The notes beneath the pieces were generated by a model that did not search any database, was not told the DNA's origin, and saw nothing but the letters and a program-made list of their open reading frames with translations. A stretch of 64,000 nucleotides of DNA from contig NZ_JARXVH010000012.1 of the NCBI RefSeq assembly GCF_029892565.1, positions 124,001-188,000 of the forward strand, written 5' to 3'. Positions within the stretch are counted from its first letter, which is position 1. Every line of letters starts with the position of its first letter. Shown here in pieces: positions 48,627-57,798 of this stretch. A program made the position numbers and the translations under genes. Source of the DNA: Streptomyces pseudovenezuelae. Lineage in GTDB: Bacteria; Actinomycetota; Actinomycetes; Streptomycetales; Streptomycetaceae.

Positions 48627-49282
48627 GTATCCGGATCGTCGTCGCCGACGACCACGAGATCGTCCGGGTCGGATACGCCGGACTCCTCGCCACCCAGGCC
48701 GACTTCACGGTCGTGGGTACGGCTCCCGACGGCGCCGAGGCGGTGCGGGTGTGCCGGGAGCAGCTGCCCGACGTGGTGCTCATGGACGTACGCATGCCGG
48801 TCATGGACGGCATCCGGGCGACCGCGCAACTGCAGGGCCCGGACGCGCCACGTGTGTTGGTGCTGACCACCTTCGACCTGGACGAGCACGTGTACGACGC
48901 GTTGACCGCGGGGGCGAGCGGGTTCCTGCTCAAGGACGTGACGGCGGAGCGGCTCTTCGACGCGGTGCGGGTCGTGGCGGCAGGCGAGGCCCTGCTCGCG
49001 CCCGCGATCACCCGGCGGCTGATCGCCGAGTTCGCCCGGCAGCGTCCCCGAACCGGCCCCGCGCGCCCCGGACTTGACGCCCTCACACCTCGCGAGACCG
49101 ACGTCCTGCGGCTGTTGGCCCAGGGCCTGTCCAACCCCGAACTCGCCGTCCGGCTGCACGTCGGCGAGGAGACCGTGAAGACCCACGTCAGCCGCATTCT
49201 GTCCAAGCTCGGGCTGCGCGACCGCACACAGGCGGTGGTGATGGCGTACGAGACGGGGCTGGTGGTGCCGGGGGTGGGCTGA
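48623..49282 (+). CDS. LuxR/NarL-family response regulator
   Basis: A 219-residue regulator. The receiver domain (SIRIVVADDHEIVRVGYAGL) has its phospho-acceptor Asp at about residue 55 in VVLMDVRMPVMDG, and the conserved Lys is in FLLKDVTAERLF. The C-terminal LuxR-type helix-turn-helix is LTPRETDVLRLLAQGLSNPE followed by VKTHVSRILSKLGLRDRTQA. Cognate partner of the upstream kinase by overlap. Convergent with the TPM-domain gene, 44 bases away. Confidence 0.95.
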   Translation: MSIRIVVADDHEIVRVGYAGLLATQADFTVVGTAPDGAEAVRVCREQLPDVVLMDVRMPVMDGIRATAQLQGPDAPRVLVLTTFDLDEHVYDALTAGASGFLLKDVTAERLFDAVRVVAAGEALLAPAITRRLIAEFARQRPRTGPARPGLDALTPRETDVLRLLAQGLSNPELAVRLHVGEETVKTHVSRILSKLGLRDRTQAVVMAYETGLVVPGVG

Positions 49283-49326
49283 CGCCGGAACAGAGGTGGG
49301 CGAGACGGCCCGGGGACCCGAGCGGG

Positions 49327-50694
49327 TCAGAAGCCGCCGCCGAAGTCCCCTCCTCCACCGAAGTCGCCGCCCCCGCCGTCGCCGAAGCCGCCGCTGAAGT
49401 CGCCGGAGTCGAAGTCGGCGCCGGAGACGTCGCCGCCGCCGTAGCCGCCGGTGTTGAAGTCGCCGTATCCGGTGCCGTAGTCGGAGGCGTAGGACGGGGT
49501 GGCCATCATGCTGCCGAGCAGGGTGCCGACGAGGAGGCCGGGGAGCAGGCCGCCGCCGAAGTAGCCGCCCGCCCACGGGCCGTAGGCCGGGCCCGCGTCC
49601 CAGTAGGGGCGGCGGCCGTAGTCGGTGTCGACCTCGCGGATCGCCGGGTCGTGGCCGTCGGCCAGGCGGGCCTGGTCGGCGGCGCAGACGGGCACCTCGC
49701 GCGGGGCGCCGCCGGACGGTGTCCACACGGCGTCGGCGGCGGACGGGCCGTGGCGCGGGTCGAAGAAGCAGGGCGGCCGGCGCTCGGGCAGCGGGCGGCC
49801 CTCGCGGCGGGCGGCGAGCTGGGCGAGCGAGAAGCGGCCGTCCTCCAGAGCCTCGGTGACCGGACGTACGTCCTCCGGTTTCGTGGCGGCCGCCATGGCC
49901 GACTTCGCCTGCTCGTAGGCGTCCAGCGCGCGTTCGTAGTCCGCGCGCATGGCGTCGTCGGCGCCCGCCTCCGCGGGGTGGAAGTCGAGACGGTCCAGTT
50001 CCTCGCCGAAGGCCGTGATGTCCTCGTCGACCACGACCCGCAGCCGGTCCAGGGCGGCCCGCCGCTCCTCGGCCTTGCGGCGCCGGCTGCGGCGGACGAG
50101 GGCGTACGCGCCTCCGCCGCCGAGCAGCACGACCGCGCCCACGCCGATCAGCGCGCCGGTCGACACCCCGCCGTCGTCGGACGAGGAACCCCAGCTCGCC
50201 GGGGCCGAGCCGCCCATGTTGGCGAGGGCGCGGTCGGTGAAGTCGGTCAGCTGGGACTTGGCGTCGGTGTCGCCCTTGACGCTGGTGACCAGGTTCGTCA
50301 CGGCCGTGCGTGGCAGGACGGCGGAGTCGCCCTTCGCGTCGAAGCGGTCGCCGAGGCGGATCGCGTACAGGCCCGTCACGCCGGTGTCGGTGCGCAGGTT
50401 CTGGAAGAGGTCCTGGGTCGGGAAGCCGGCCGGGAGAACGGCGACGAACAGCGGCTTGTCGGCGTCCTCGATCCGCTTCGCGAGGGCGTCGGCGTCGGCG
50501 GTGGACAGCTGCGCGGACGCGGCCGGGTCGACGTAGACGGGGCTCTTGCGCAGGGCGTCGGCGATCGTGCCGACGCCGGTCGCGGTGGTGGTGGCGGAGG
50601 CGGGTGCGGGGCCCATCGACAGGACTGTCAGGGCGGCTAGCAGCAGGGCCAGGAGCAGCCCCGGGAGGCTTCGGGTCCGTGCGACGACCTTCAT
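49327..50694 (-). CDS. TPM-domain membrane-anchored protein with Gly/Asp-rich tail
   Basis: A 455-residue exported protein. A signal peptide or anchor is at the N terminus (LPGLLLALLLAALTVLSMGP), the TPM-like domain spans about 40-170 (VYVDPAASAQLSTADADALA, then KPLFVAVLPAGF), a membrane helix follows around 185-205 (GALIGVGAVVLLGGGGAYALV), and then a cytosolic helical part. The last 60 residues are low-complexity Gly/Asp/Ser/Phe (GGDFGGGGDFGGGF), as in several Streptomyces TPM proteins. The role is unknown. It starts 60 bases from the end of the GH3 gene on the same strand. Confidence 0.85.
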   Translation of the reverse strand: MKVVARTRSLPGLLLALLLAALTVLSMGPAPASATTTATGVGTIADALRKSPVYVDPAASAQLSTADADALAKRIEDADKPLFVAVLPAGFPTQDLFQNLRTDTGVTGLYAIRLGDRFDAKGDSAVLPRTAVTNLVTSVKGDTDAKSQLTDFTDRALANMGGSAPASWGSSSDDGGVSTGALIGVGAVVLLGGGGAYALVRRSRRRKAEERRAALDRLRVVVDEDITAFGEELDRLDFHPAEAGADDAMRADYERALDAYEQAKSAMAAATKPEDVRPVTEALEDGRFSLAQLAARREGRPLPERRPPCFFDPRHGPSAADAVWTPSGGAPREVPVCAADQARLADGHDPAIREVDTDYGRRPYWDAGPAYGPWAGGYFGGGLLPGLLVGTLLGSMMATPSYASDYGTGYGDFNTGGYGGGDVSGADFDSGDFSGGFGDGGGGDFGGGGDFGGGF

Positions 50695-50754
50695 ACGTCG
50701 ACGCTACCCGAAGCCTCCCAGAACCCGCCGTTCATGCAGGTGGCAGACCTGTGA

Positions 50755-53700
50755 TCAGGCCGCCCGGTAGGCAGTGACCAGCTTTTCCACCGCCGCTCCG
50801 TACTTTCCGGTGAGCGAGAGGTGGTCCGCGTCGGCGAAGGGCTTCGCGGTCGCGGCCGTGATGTTCTGGCCGATCTTCTGCTGGACGATCAGCCGGGCCT
50901 TGTCGACGAGCGCGCGGCCCGCCTCGTCGGCTCCGTGCCGGTCGGCGAGCGCGGCCGCCACCGCGAGCGCCTTCAGCGTCGTCGTGCCGCCGCCCGGGAC
51001 CTTGGTCTTCGTGGTCAGGCCCCAGCCGTACGGGAACTGCGGGTCGTAGGCCGTGTCGCCGACGTTGATCGGCAGCTGGGCCTCCGACTTGGGCCAGGTG
51101 ACGGGGAGTTGGCCGGTGAAGGACCGCTTGCCGTAGAGGACGTCGGCGACGCCGTCGCCCTCGGTGCCCGGCAGCCAGGACGCCACCAGCGCGTCGATGT
51201 CGCCGAGTCGGTCGCCGATCAGCTGCGGGCGCCCGGAGACGATCAGCACCGCGCACTTCATGGCCGCGCACACCTTGTCGACGGCTGCCTGGTCGGCCGG
51301 GGTCAGCGCCAGGTCGTTGCCGTTGCCGACGTCTCCGATGCCTTCGGCGTACGGGGTCTCGCCGACGACGACCACACCGACGTCGTAGCCGCTGGTCGCG
51401 GCCGAGGCGTCCTTGGAGTAGGTGACGTCTCCGCCGGCGTTCTTCATGCCCTGGAGGATCGTCGTGCCCGTGGTGTTGGTGCCGGACGCGCCCTGCCAGG
51501 TGATGGTCCAGCCACCGGTCTGGTTGCCGAGGTCATCGGCGTTCGAACCGGCGACGTAGACCTTCTGGTTCTTCTTCAGCGGTAGGACGTTGTTCGCGTT
51601 CTTCAGCAGGACCTGCGACTCGGCGGCCGCCTGCCGGGCCACGGCCCGGTGCGAAGTCGAGCCGATCTTGGAGGCGTTGCTGGTGTCGGCGTACGGCTTC
51701 TCGAAGAGGCCGAGCTTGAACTTCTGGGCGAGGATGCGGGACACGGCGTCGTCGATCCGCTTCTCGGTGACGGCACCGGCCTTGACCTGGGCGATCAGGG
51801 TCGTCGTGAAGTCCTTGTAGCTGTACGGGACCATCATCATGTCGACGCCCGCGTTGACCGAGGTGCTGACGTGGGCCGCGTAGTCGCCGGGGAGTTGGTC
51901 GATGGCGTTCCAGTCGCTGATGACGAACCCGTCGAAGCCCATCCGGCCCTTGAGCACGCCGTTGATCATGTCGGCGCGGGCGTGCATCTTCACCGGGCCC
52001 TGGCCGTCGCCGAGGATGTCGAGCGACGAGTACGAGGGCATGACCGTGCCGATGCCCCGGTCCACGGCGGTCTGGTACGGCGCCAGGTGGACGGCCTCCA
52101 GCTGCTGCCGGGTGACCTTGGTGACGCCCTGGTCGATGGTGTAGGTGCCGGTGGTGGAGGAGCCGTACTCGGTGCCGCCGTCGCCGACGAAGTGCTTGGC
52201 GGTGGCGAGGACCTTGTCGTCGTCCTTCAAGTCCTTTCCGTTGGCGGCTCCTTGGAGGCCCTGGATGACCGTCTCCATGGACTTGACCAGTGCCGGGTCC
52301 TCACCGAAGGACTCGTAGGAGCGGCCCCAGCGTTCGTCACGGGTGACGCAGAGGCAGGGGGCGAAGTCCCAGGGGACGCCGGTGGCGCGGACCTCGGAGG
52401 CGGTCACCGACCCTGTCTTCTGGGCGAGTTGGGGGTCGCGGGTGGCGCCGATGCCGATGTTGTGCGGCATGACGGTGGCGCCGGCCAGGTTGTTGTGGCC
52501 GTGCACCGCGTCCACGCCGTAGATCAGCGGGATCTGGAACCGGGTCGCCTGGGTGCGGAGTTGGAAGCCGTCGATCATCTTGGCCCAGGCCGCTGCGGTG
52601 TTGGGCGTGGGTGTCGAGCCGCCGCCGGAGAGCAGCGAGCCGAGGTCGTAGGAGGCGATGTCCGAGGGCGTGCTCATCGCGCCGCGCTCGGCCTGGGTCA
52701 TCTGACCGGCCTTCTCCTCCAGCGACATGCGGGACAGGAGGTCGGCGACGCGCTTCTTCACCGGCAACTTGCTGTCCAGGTACGGCAGTCCGTGCGCGTT
52801 GACGACGACCTCGGGCTGCTCGGCCGGGGCCTTGGCGCCGGTGACCGTGAGCTTGAGCGGGATCGTCTCGGCGTTCTCGGCCGACCTGTCCTTGAGGGTG
52901 GGGACCTTGACGGTCCGGGTCGCGCCGGAGGCGGTGCCCGCCGGGAAGGTGAGCGTGCCGGTGACCGGGGTGTAGTCCTTGCCGGGCTGGGCGGTGCCGG
53001 TCGCGGCGGTCTCGTAGGCGACGGTCACCGGGTCGTCGATCGGGGCCGAGCCGGTGGTGGCGACGGTGACCTTGACGCTCGCGGTGCCGCCCTCCTTGAC
53101 CGGGTAGACGGCGGCGTCGGTGGTGACGTTGGCGCGCAGGGACTGGTCGGCCTTGCCGTACAACTCGACGTCGTCCATGGCGAATTGACCTGGAGCGCCG
53201 ACGGGGAGGGTGACGGCGTACCCCCACGTCTGGGTGAGTCCCAGGACGTGGTCGATGCCGCCGACGGGTTGGTAATCGGTTCGGTATACGAAGTCGGTGA
53301 AGGGGATCTCGATCTGTCTCCAGCCGCTGAAGTCGTCCGTGAAGGACGTCGTCCACAGCTCGGAGGCCTCGCCGTGGGCGCCGCCGTCCTTGAGTTCGAG
53401 GGCGATCTTCTTGGCATTGTTCTGGCCGTCCCACCAGAATCTGATGCCCTTGTGGGCGGACCAGTCGTGGGCGGGCTCGGTCGCGGCGAAGTCGTGGGTG
53501 AAGCCGCCGTAGCCGCTGATGTCGTAGGTCCCGGAGAGGACCTTGACGCCCTCGGGGGCGTCGGCGCGGTCGGCGAACTGGAGTTGGGGCGGGTCGTCGT
53601 TGTCACTGCCCCAGGTGAAGATGCCGTCGGCGGGCTGGCTCGCGAACGGGACCTCGCCCTCGAAGCGGTCGACGGGTGCCGGAGCGGGGTCATCTGCCGC

Positions 53701-53769
53701 CTGGGAGACGGTTGGGGACAGCAGAGCGGTGAGCAAGGCGGCGGAGACGAGCAGAGCGGTTCTTGGCAT
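50755..53769 (-). CDS. Secreted GH3 beta-glucosidase with CBM11-like and Calx-beta domains
   Basis: A 1004-residue secreted glycosidase. Signal peptide MPRTALLVSAALLTALLSPT with cleavage after QAA near residue 25. Residues 30-190 are a CBM11/CIA30-like domain (WSAHKGIRFWWDGQN, DFSGWRQIEIPFTDF), 190-300 a Calx-beta-like domain (DYTPVTGTLTFPAGTASG), then the GH3 N-terminal barrel (LLSRMSLEEKAGQMTQAERG, TAKHFVGDGG) with the nucleophile Asp in GFVISDWNA, then the GH3 C-terminal domain (QVLLKNANNVLPLKKN). It probably removes glucose from the ends of beta-glucans. ATG 53769 has GAGGA eight bases upstream; the longer frame adds no signal-like residues. Divergent from the GH30 gene, so they share a regulatory region. 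Confidence 0.92.
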   Translation of the reverse strand: MPRTALLVSAALLTALLSPTVSQAADDPAPAPVDRFEGEVPFASQPADGIFTWGSDNDDPPQLQFADRADAPEGVKVLSGTYDISGYGGFTHDFAATEPAHDWSAHKGIRFWWDGQNNAKKIALELKDGGAHGEASELWTTSFTDDFSGWRQIEIPFTDFVYRTDYQPVGGIDHVLGLTQTWGYAVTLPVGAPGQFAMDDVELYGKADQSLRANVTTDAAVYPVKEGGTASVKVTVATTGSAPIDDPVTVAYETAATGTAQPGKDYTPVTGTLTFPAGTASGATRTVKVPTLKDRSAENAETIPLKLTVTGAKAPAEQPEVVVNAHGLPYLDSKLPVKKRVADLLSRMSLEEKAGQMTQAERGAMSTPSDIASYDLGSLLSGGGSTPTPNTAAAWAKMIDGFQLRTQATRFQIPLIYGVDAVHGHNNLAGATVMPHNIGIGATRDPQLAQKTGSVTASEVRATGVPWDFAPCLCVTRDERWGRSYESFGEDPALVKSMETVIQGLQGAANGKDLKDDDKVLATAKHFVGDGGTEYGSSTTGTYTIDQGVTKVTRQQLEAVHLAPYQTAVDRGIGTVMPSYSSLDILGDGQGPVKMHARADMINGVLKGRMGFDGFVISDWNAIDQLPGDYAAHVSTSVNAGVDMMMVPYSYKDFTTTLIAQVKAGAVTEKRIDDAVSRILAQKFKLGLFEKPYADTSNASKIGSTSHRAVARQAAAESQVLLKNANNVLPLKKNQKVYVAGSNADDLGNQTGGWTITWQGASGTNTTGTTILQGMKNAGGDVTYSKDASAATSGYDVGVVVVGETPYAEGIGDVGNGNDLALTPADQAAVDKVCAAMKCAVLIVSGRPQLIGDRLGDIDALVASWLPGTEGDGVADVLYGKRSFTGQLPVTWPKSEAQLPINVGDTAYDPQFPYGWGLTTKTKVPGGGTTTLKALAVAAALADRHGADEAGRALVDKARLIVQQKIGQNITAATAKPFADADHLSLTGKYGAAVEKLVTAYRAA

Positions 53770-53883
53770 AGACCATTCCTCGACTCTCTGGTTCACTCAT
53801 GACTTAGATCACGCCGTGAGTTAACTAACGGCCCACACACCCGTCAAGACGTCACGTCAGACATTTCGGGAAGGGCGACCAGC

Positions 53884-55749
53884 ATGAGGAGAACCCCCCG
53901 CGCGATCCGGCTGCTGTTGGCCGGTCTGCTCTCCACGGCCGGCATCACCGCGGCCACCGTCCCCGCACAAGCCGCAGGTGAGCAGGTGACCGCCTATCTC
54001 ACCACCACCGACGACTCCGGCGGCCGCCACGTCACCCGCGGCCTCCAGGCACAGACGCCGTTCGCCTTCCAGTCCGGTTCGGGCGGCACCGGCGAGAACA
54101 TCACCGTCGACGAGAACACCCGCTATCAGACCTTCACCGGCGGCGGCGCGTCCTTCACGGACACCGCGGCCTGGCTGATGAACAGCAGCGGGGCGCTGTC
54201 CGCGTCGACCCGCAACGCGACCATGACGAAGCTGTTCTCACCGACGGACGGCATCGGTCTATCGTTCCTGCGCAATCCGATGGGCGCGTCCGACCTGGCG
54301 CGGTACGGGTACTCGTACGACGACGTGCCGGCCGGGCAGACCGACCCGAACCTCAACTCCTTCTCGATCGCGCACGACCTCGCCGATGTCGTGCCGCTGA
54401 CCAAGCAGGCGGTGAGCCTCAACCCCTCTCTGACTGTCATGTCCTCGCCATGGACGGCGCCGGCCTGGATGAAGGACAGCGGGTCGCTCAACGGGGGCTG
54501 GCTGAAGTCCGAGGACTACGGGGCGTACGCCAACTACTTCGTGAAGTACCTGCAGGCGTACAAGGCCCAGGGCGTCAACGTCTCGTACGTGACCGCGCAG
54601 AACGAGCCGACGTGCTGCTCGGGGTATCCGTCGATGAGCTGGAACGGGAGCGGGCTCGCGTACTTCACCAAGAGCGAGCTGCTGCCGAAGCTCCAGGCGG
54701 CGGGGCTGACCACGAAGGTGCTCGCGCACGACTGGAACTGGGACGTCTACGACTCCTACGCGGCGCCGACCGTCGACGACGCGGCGGTCCGTTCGCACCC
54801 GAACTTCGGCGGGATCGCCTGGCACGGGTACGGCGGCGACATCAACAAGCAGACGACCGTGCACAACCAGTACCCGACGCTGGACGCCTTCGGGACCGAG
54901 CACTCCGGTGGCACCTGGATCGCCAACCAGCAGCGCGAGGACATGAACAACATCATCGACTACACCCGTAACTGGGCGAAGTCGGTGACCAAGTGGTCGC
55001 TGGCCGTGGACCAGAACATGGGGCCGCACAACGGGGGTTGCGGTACCTGCACCGGGCTGATCACCGTGCACAACGGGGACGGTGCGAGTGGCACGGTGGA
55101 TTACACCGTTGAGTACTACACGATGGGGCACCTGACGAAGTTCGTTCGGCCGGGGGCTCAGCGGATCGCCTCCACGGCTTCTACGTCCGTGCCCAACGTT
55201 GCCTGGCGTAACCCTGACGGGTCCAAGGCGCTCATCGCCTACAACGATGGGTCTGCCGCCAAGACCGTGACCATCAACTGGGGTGGGCAGCACGCGACTT
55301 ACTCCCTGCCGGGGAAGACGTCCGCGACGTTCACCTGGGCGGGGACGCAGTCGGGGGGCGGCGGTCAGGCCGGCGCCTTCGTCGGGCTGGGGAGCAAGTG
55401 CCTTGATGTGGCGGGCGGTTCGAGCACCAACGGGACCGCCGTGCAGCTCTACGACTGCAACGGCTCGACGGCCCAGCAGTGGACCGTGGGGACCGATGGG
55501 TCGGTGCGGTCGCTTGGCAAGTGCCTGGATGTGACGTCGGCTTCTACCGCTGATGGGGCGAAGGTGCAGCTGTACGACTGCAATGGGACCGGGGCTCAGC
55601 AGTGGGCGTACAACGCGACCACTGGTGACGTGGTGAATGCCGCGGCCAACAAGTGCCTTGATGTGACCGGGAATTCTTCGGCCAACGGGGCTCGGGCGCA
55701 GATTTGGACTTGTACCGGGGCTGCCAATCAGAAGTGGCATCTGCAGTAG
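53884..55749 (+). CDS. Secreted GH30 glycosidase with C-terminal ricin-type lectin
   Basis: A 621-residue secreted enzyme. Signal peptide LLLAGLLSTAGITAATVPAQ (cleavage after AQAA near residue 31). The GH30 barrel carries the acid/base Glu 241 in VTAQNEPTC and the nucleophile Glu 339 in FGTEHSGGTW, with DWNWDVYDSYA and IAWHGYGGD between. The C-terminal 135 residues after a Gly-rich linker are a ricin-B lectin (three KCLDV repeats and QQW/QKW motifs). GH30 enzymes include beta-1,6-glucanases and glucosylceramidases; beta-1,6-glucanase activity would fit with the divergent GH3. The intergenic 114 bases hold the shared regulatory region, in which I see no clear operator. Confidence 0.92.
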   Translation: MRRTPRAIRLLLAGLLSTAGITAATVPAQAAGEQVTAYLTTTDDSGGRHVTRGLQAQTPFAFQSGSGGTGENITVDENTRYQTFTGGGASFTDTAAWLMNSSGALSASTRNATMTKLFSPTDGIGLSFLRNPMGASDLARYGYSYDDVPAGQTDPNLNSFSIAHDLADVVPLTKQAVSLNPSLTVMSSPWTAPAWMKDSGSLNGGWLKSEDYGAYANYFVKYLQAYKAQGVNVSYVTAQNEPTCCSGYPSMSWNGSGLAYFTKSELLPKLQAAGLTTKVLAHDWNWDVYDSYAAPTVDDAAVRSHPNFGGIAWHGYGGDINKQTTVHNQYPTLDAFGTEHSGGTWIANQQREDMNNIIDYTRNWAKSVTKWSLAVDQNMGPHNGGCGTCTGLITVHNGDGASGTVDYTVEYYTMGHLTKFVRPGAQRIASTASTSVPNVAWRNPDGSKALIAYNDGSAAKTVTINWGGQHATYSLPGKTSATFTWAGTQSGGGGQAGAFVGLGSKCLDVAGGSSTNGTAVQLYDCNGSTAQQWTVGTDGSVRSLGKCLDVTSASTADGAKVQLYDCNGTGAQQWAYNATTGDVVNAAANKCLDVTGNSSANGARAQIWTCTGAANQKWHLQ

Positions 55750-55837
55750 GTTTTCGCCCCCGCCGCCCCTACCCGTCCCGTCCTTCTGGGGCTCCGCCCC
55801 AGACCCCGCTCCTCAAACGCCGGAGGGGCTGGATCTG

Positions 55838-55868
55838 CCGGAGGGGCTGGAGTTTCCAGCCCCTCCGG
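55838..55868. terminator. Bidirectional terminator between GH30 and cimA
   Basis: A perfect 13-bp stem (CCGGAGGGGCTGG with CCAGCCCCTCCGG) and five-base loop. A second copy of the left arm lies at 55819-55832. TCTGGGGC-TCC-GCCCCAGA just upstream (about 55785-55803) forms another hairpin. This kind of sequence recurs between Streptomyces genes. Confidence 0.75.
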
Positions 55869-55881
55869 TGCTTCAGCCTTC

Positions 55882-57486
55882 TTACTCCGCCGGCTCCACG
55901 CCCGCCCGCAACAACCCGTACGTGTACGCGTCCTCAAGAGCCTGCCACGACGCCGCGATGACGTTCTCCGCCACCCCTACCGTCGACCACTCGCCCGTGC
56001 CGTCGGACGTGGAGATGAGGACTCGGGTGGTGGAGGACGTGCCGTGCACGCCTTCCAGGATGCGGACCTTGTAGTCGACCAGGTCGAGCTTGGCGAGTTG
56101 GGGGTAGAGCTTTTCGAGGGCTACTCGCAGGGAGCGGTCCAGGGCGTTGACCGGGCCGTTGCCCTCCGCGGTGGCGACGATTCGCTCGCCCTTGGCGTAG
56201 AGCTTGACCGTCGCTTCGTTGGCGTGGGAGCCATCGGGGCGGTCCTCGACGATGGCTCGCCAGGACTCGACCTCGAAGTACTTCAGGGGGCGGCCCTCCA
56301 CCTCGCCGCGCAGGAGGAGTTCGAAGGAGGCGTCGGCGGCCTCGTAGGTGTAGCCCCTGAGTTCGCGCTCCTTCACGCGCTCGACGACCCGGCCCACCAG
56401 CGCGCGGTCGCCGCCCAGGTCTACGCCGAGTTCCTTGCCCTTGAGCTCGATGGAGGCGCGGCCCGCCATGTCGGAGACCAGCATCCGCATGGTGTTGCCG
56501 ACCTGCTCGGGGTCGATGTGCTGGTACAGGTCCGGGTCGACCTTGATCGCGGAGGCGTGCAGTCCTGCCTTGTGCGCGAAGGCCGAGACACCGACGTAGG
56601 GCTGGTGGGTGGAGGGGGTGAGGTTCACGACCTCCGCGATGGCGTGCGAGATGCGGGTCATCTCGCGGAGCTTGCCCTCCGGCAGGACCTTCTTGCCGTA
56701 CTTCAGCTCCAGGGCCGCCACCACCGGGAACAGGTTGGCGTTGCCCACGCGTTCGCCGTAGCCGTTCGCCGTGCACTGGACGTGGGTCGCGCCCGCGTCG
56801 ACGGCGGCGAGGGTGTTGGCCACCGCGCAGCCGGTGTCGTCCTGGGTGTGGATGCCGAGGCGGGCGCCGGTGTCGGCGAGGACCGTGGCGACCACGGCCT
56901 GGATCTGGGCCGGGAGCATCCCGCCGTTGGTGTCGCACAGGATCACGACCGAGGCGCCGGCCTCGGCGGCGGTCCGTACGACCGCCTTCGCGTACTCGGG
57001 GTTGGCGCGGTAGCCGTCGAAGAAGTGCTCGCAGTCGACGAAGACGCGGCGGCCCTGGTCCTTGAGGAAGGACACCGTGTCGCGGACCATCTCCAGGTTC
57101 TCGTCCAGCGTCGTGCGCAGCGCGAGCTCGACGTGCCGGTCGTGGGACTTGGCGACCAGCGTGATCACCTCGGCGCCCGAGTCCAGGAGCGCCTTGACCT
57201 GCGGGTCCTCGCTCGCCTTGCCACCGGCCCGACGGGTCGCGCCGAAGGCGACCAGCTCGGCGTGCCTGAAGTCGATCTCCTGCCGGGCGCGGGCGAAGAA
57301 CTCGGTGTCCCGCGGGTTGGCGCCCGGCCAGCCGCCCTCGATGAAGCCGACGCCGAAGTCGTCCAGGTGCCGAGCGATGGCCAGCTTGTCCGCGACGGTG
57401 AGGTTGATGCCCTCGCGCTGGGCGCCGTCGCGCAGGGTGGTGTCGAAGACGTGGAACGAGTCGTCGAGCTCGCTGGGTTCCGTCAT
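55882..57486 (-). CDS. cimA: Citramalate/2-isopropylmalate synthase-family protein
   Basis: A 534-residue member of the DRE-TIM metallolyase family. The N terminus has the metal/substrate motif FDTTLRDGAQREGINLTVAD and GGWPGANPRDTEFF; metal-binding histidines are in GIHTQDDTGCAVANTLA and the active-site segment THVQCTANGYGERVGNANLF; the C-terminal LeuA-dimer regulatory domain follows (LDLVDYKVRILEGVHGTSST). This arrangement is that of the CimA/LeuA2 group, which condenses acetyl-CoA with pyruvate to citramalate for isoleucine synthesis; a 2-isopropylmalate role cannot be ruled out. ATG 57486 has AGGAG 11 bases upstream. The 311-base gap upstream holds an attenuator-like leader. Confidence 0.88.
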   Translation of the reverse strand: MTEPSELDDSFHVFDTTLRDGAQREGINLTVADKLAIARHLDDFGVGFIEGGWPGANPRDTEFFARARQEIDFRHAELVAFGATRRAGGKASEDPQVKALLDSGAEVITLVAKSHDRHVELALRTTLDENLEMVRDTVSFLKDQGRRVFVDCEHFFDGYRANPEYAKAVVRTAAEAGASVVILCDTNGGMLPAQIQAVVATVLADTGARLGIHTQDDTGCAVANTLAAVDAGATHVQCTANGYGERVGNANLFPVVAALELKYGKKVLPEGKLREMTRISHAIAEVVNLTPSTHQPYVGVSAFAHKAGLHASAIKVDPDLYQHIDPEQVGNTMRMLVSDMAGRASIELKGKELGVDLGGDRALVGRVVERVKERELRGYTYEAADASFELLLRGEVEGRPLKYFEVESWRAIVEDRPDGSHANEATVKLYAKGERIVATAEGNGPVNALDRSLRVALEKLYPQLAKLDLVDYKVRILEGVHGTSSTTRVLISTSDGTGEWSTVGVAENVIAASWQALEDAYTYGLLRAGVEPAE

Positions 57487-57587
57487 GGTGTCAAGGCTCC
57501 TGTGTTGGATCTCGGTCTGTACCGGAATGACCGGCTCCACCGTCCTCCAATGATCCCTCGCGCTCCGCTCCCGGCTTGAGGTGGGCC

Positions 57588-57622
57588 AGAAAAGCGAAAA
57601 ACCTCTCGCGGGTGCGAGAGGT
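57588..57622 (-). terminator. Attenuator terminator in the cimA leader
   Basis: On the minus strand, a perfect 9-bp stem (ACCTCTCGC with GCGAGAGGT) with a four-base loop is followed by TTTTTTCGCTTTT. It lies between the leader peptide and the cimA start, 102 bases upstream of the gene. A competing hairpin lies at about 57650-57676 with CCGCC, GTAC, GTAC and GGCGG arms. Confidence 0.8.
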
Positions 57623-57676
57623 CTGCGCGCGGGTCGAGAACGACGGTGTCCGCCCGTACCTGGTCGTACGTGGCGG

Positions 57677-57712
57677 TCACTGCGGACCGGCGCGCCTGCT
57701 GCCAATAATCAT
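57677..57712 (-). CDS. Putative leader peptide of cimA, two Ile codons
   Basis: An 11-codon frame from ATG 57712 reads MIIGSRRAGPQ and then TGA. The two Ile codons are ATT ATT, rare codons in this high-GC genome. They lie just before a set of alternative hairpins ending in a U-rich terminator, the arrangement of ribosome-mediated attenuation. Isoleucine is the end product of the citramalate route. No ribosome site is visible, so the mRNA may be leaderless. The whole is inference from pattern. Confidence 0.6.
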   Translation of the reverse strand: MIIGSRRAGPQ

Positions 57713-57721
57713 GGCGAACGA

Positions 57722-57756
57722 GAGCACGGGGGCAGTCTGGCACAGCCCCCGTGCTC
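57722..57756 (-). terminator. Terminator of the upstream TolB-like gene
   Basis: A perfect 12-bp stem (GAGCACGGGGGC with GCCCCCGTGCTC) and an 11-base loop, 42 bases after the end of the broken TolB-like gene and ten bases before the cimA leader start. There is no T run. Confidence 0.65.
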
Positions 57757-57798
57757 CGCTCACGGGTGTCTCAGGATGCGGTCGATCACTTCAGACGA

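Noticed and set aside
51649..53802. Plus-strand frame of 717 codons opposite the GH3 gene
   Set aside because: Gly/Val/Asp/Leu-rich shadow with no domain; the GH3 enzyme on the minus strand is certain.
57483..57743. Minus-strand frame of 86 codons over the cimA leader
   Set aside because: It has no motif, crosses the terminator hairpin and overlaps the leader peptide in another frame; the leader explanation is better supported.
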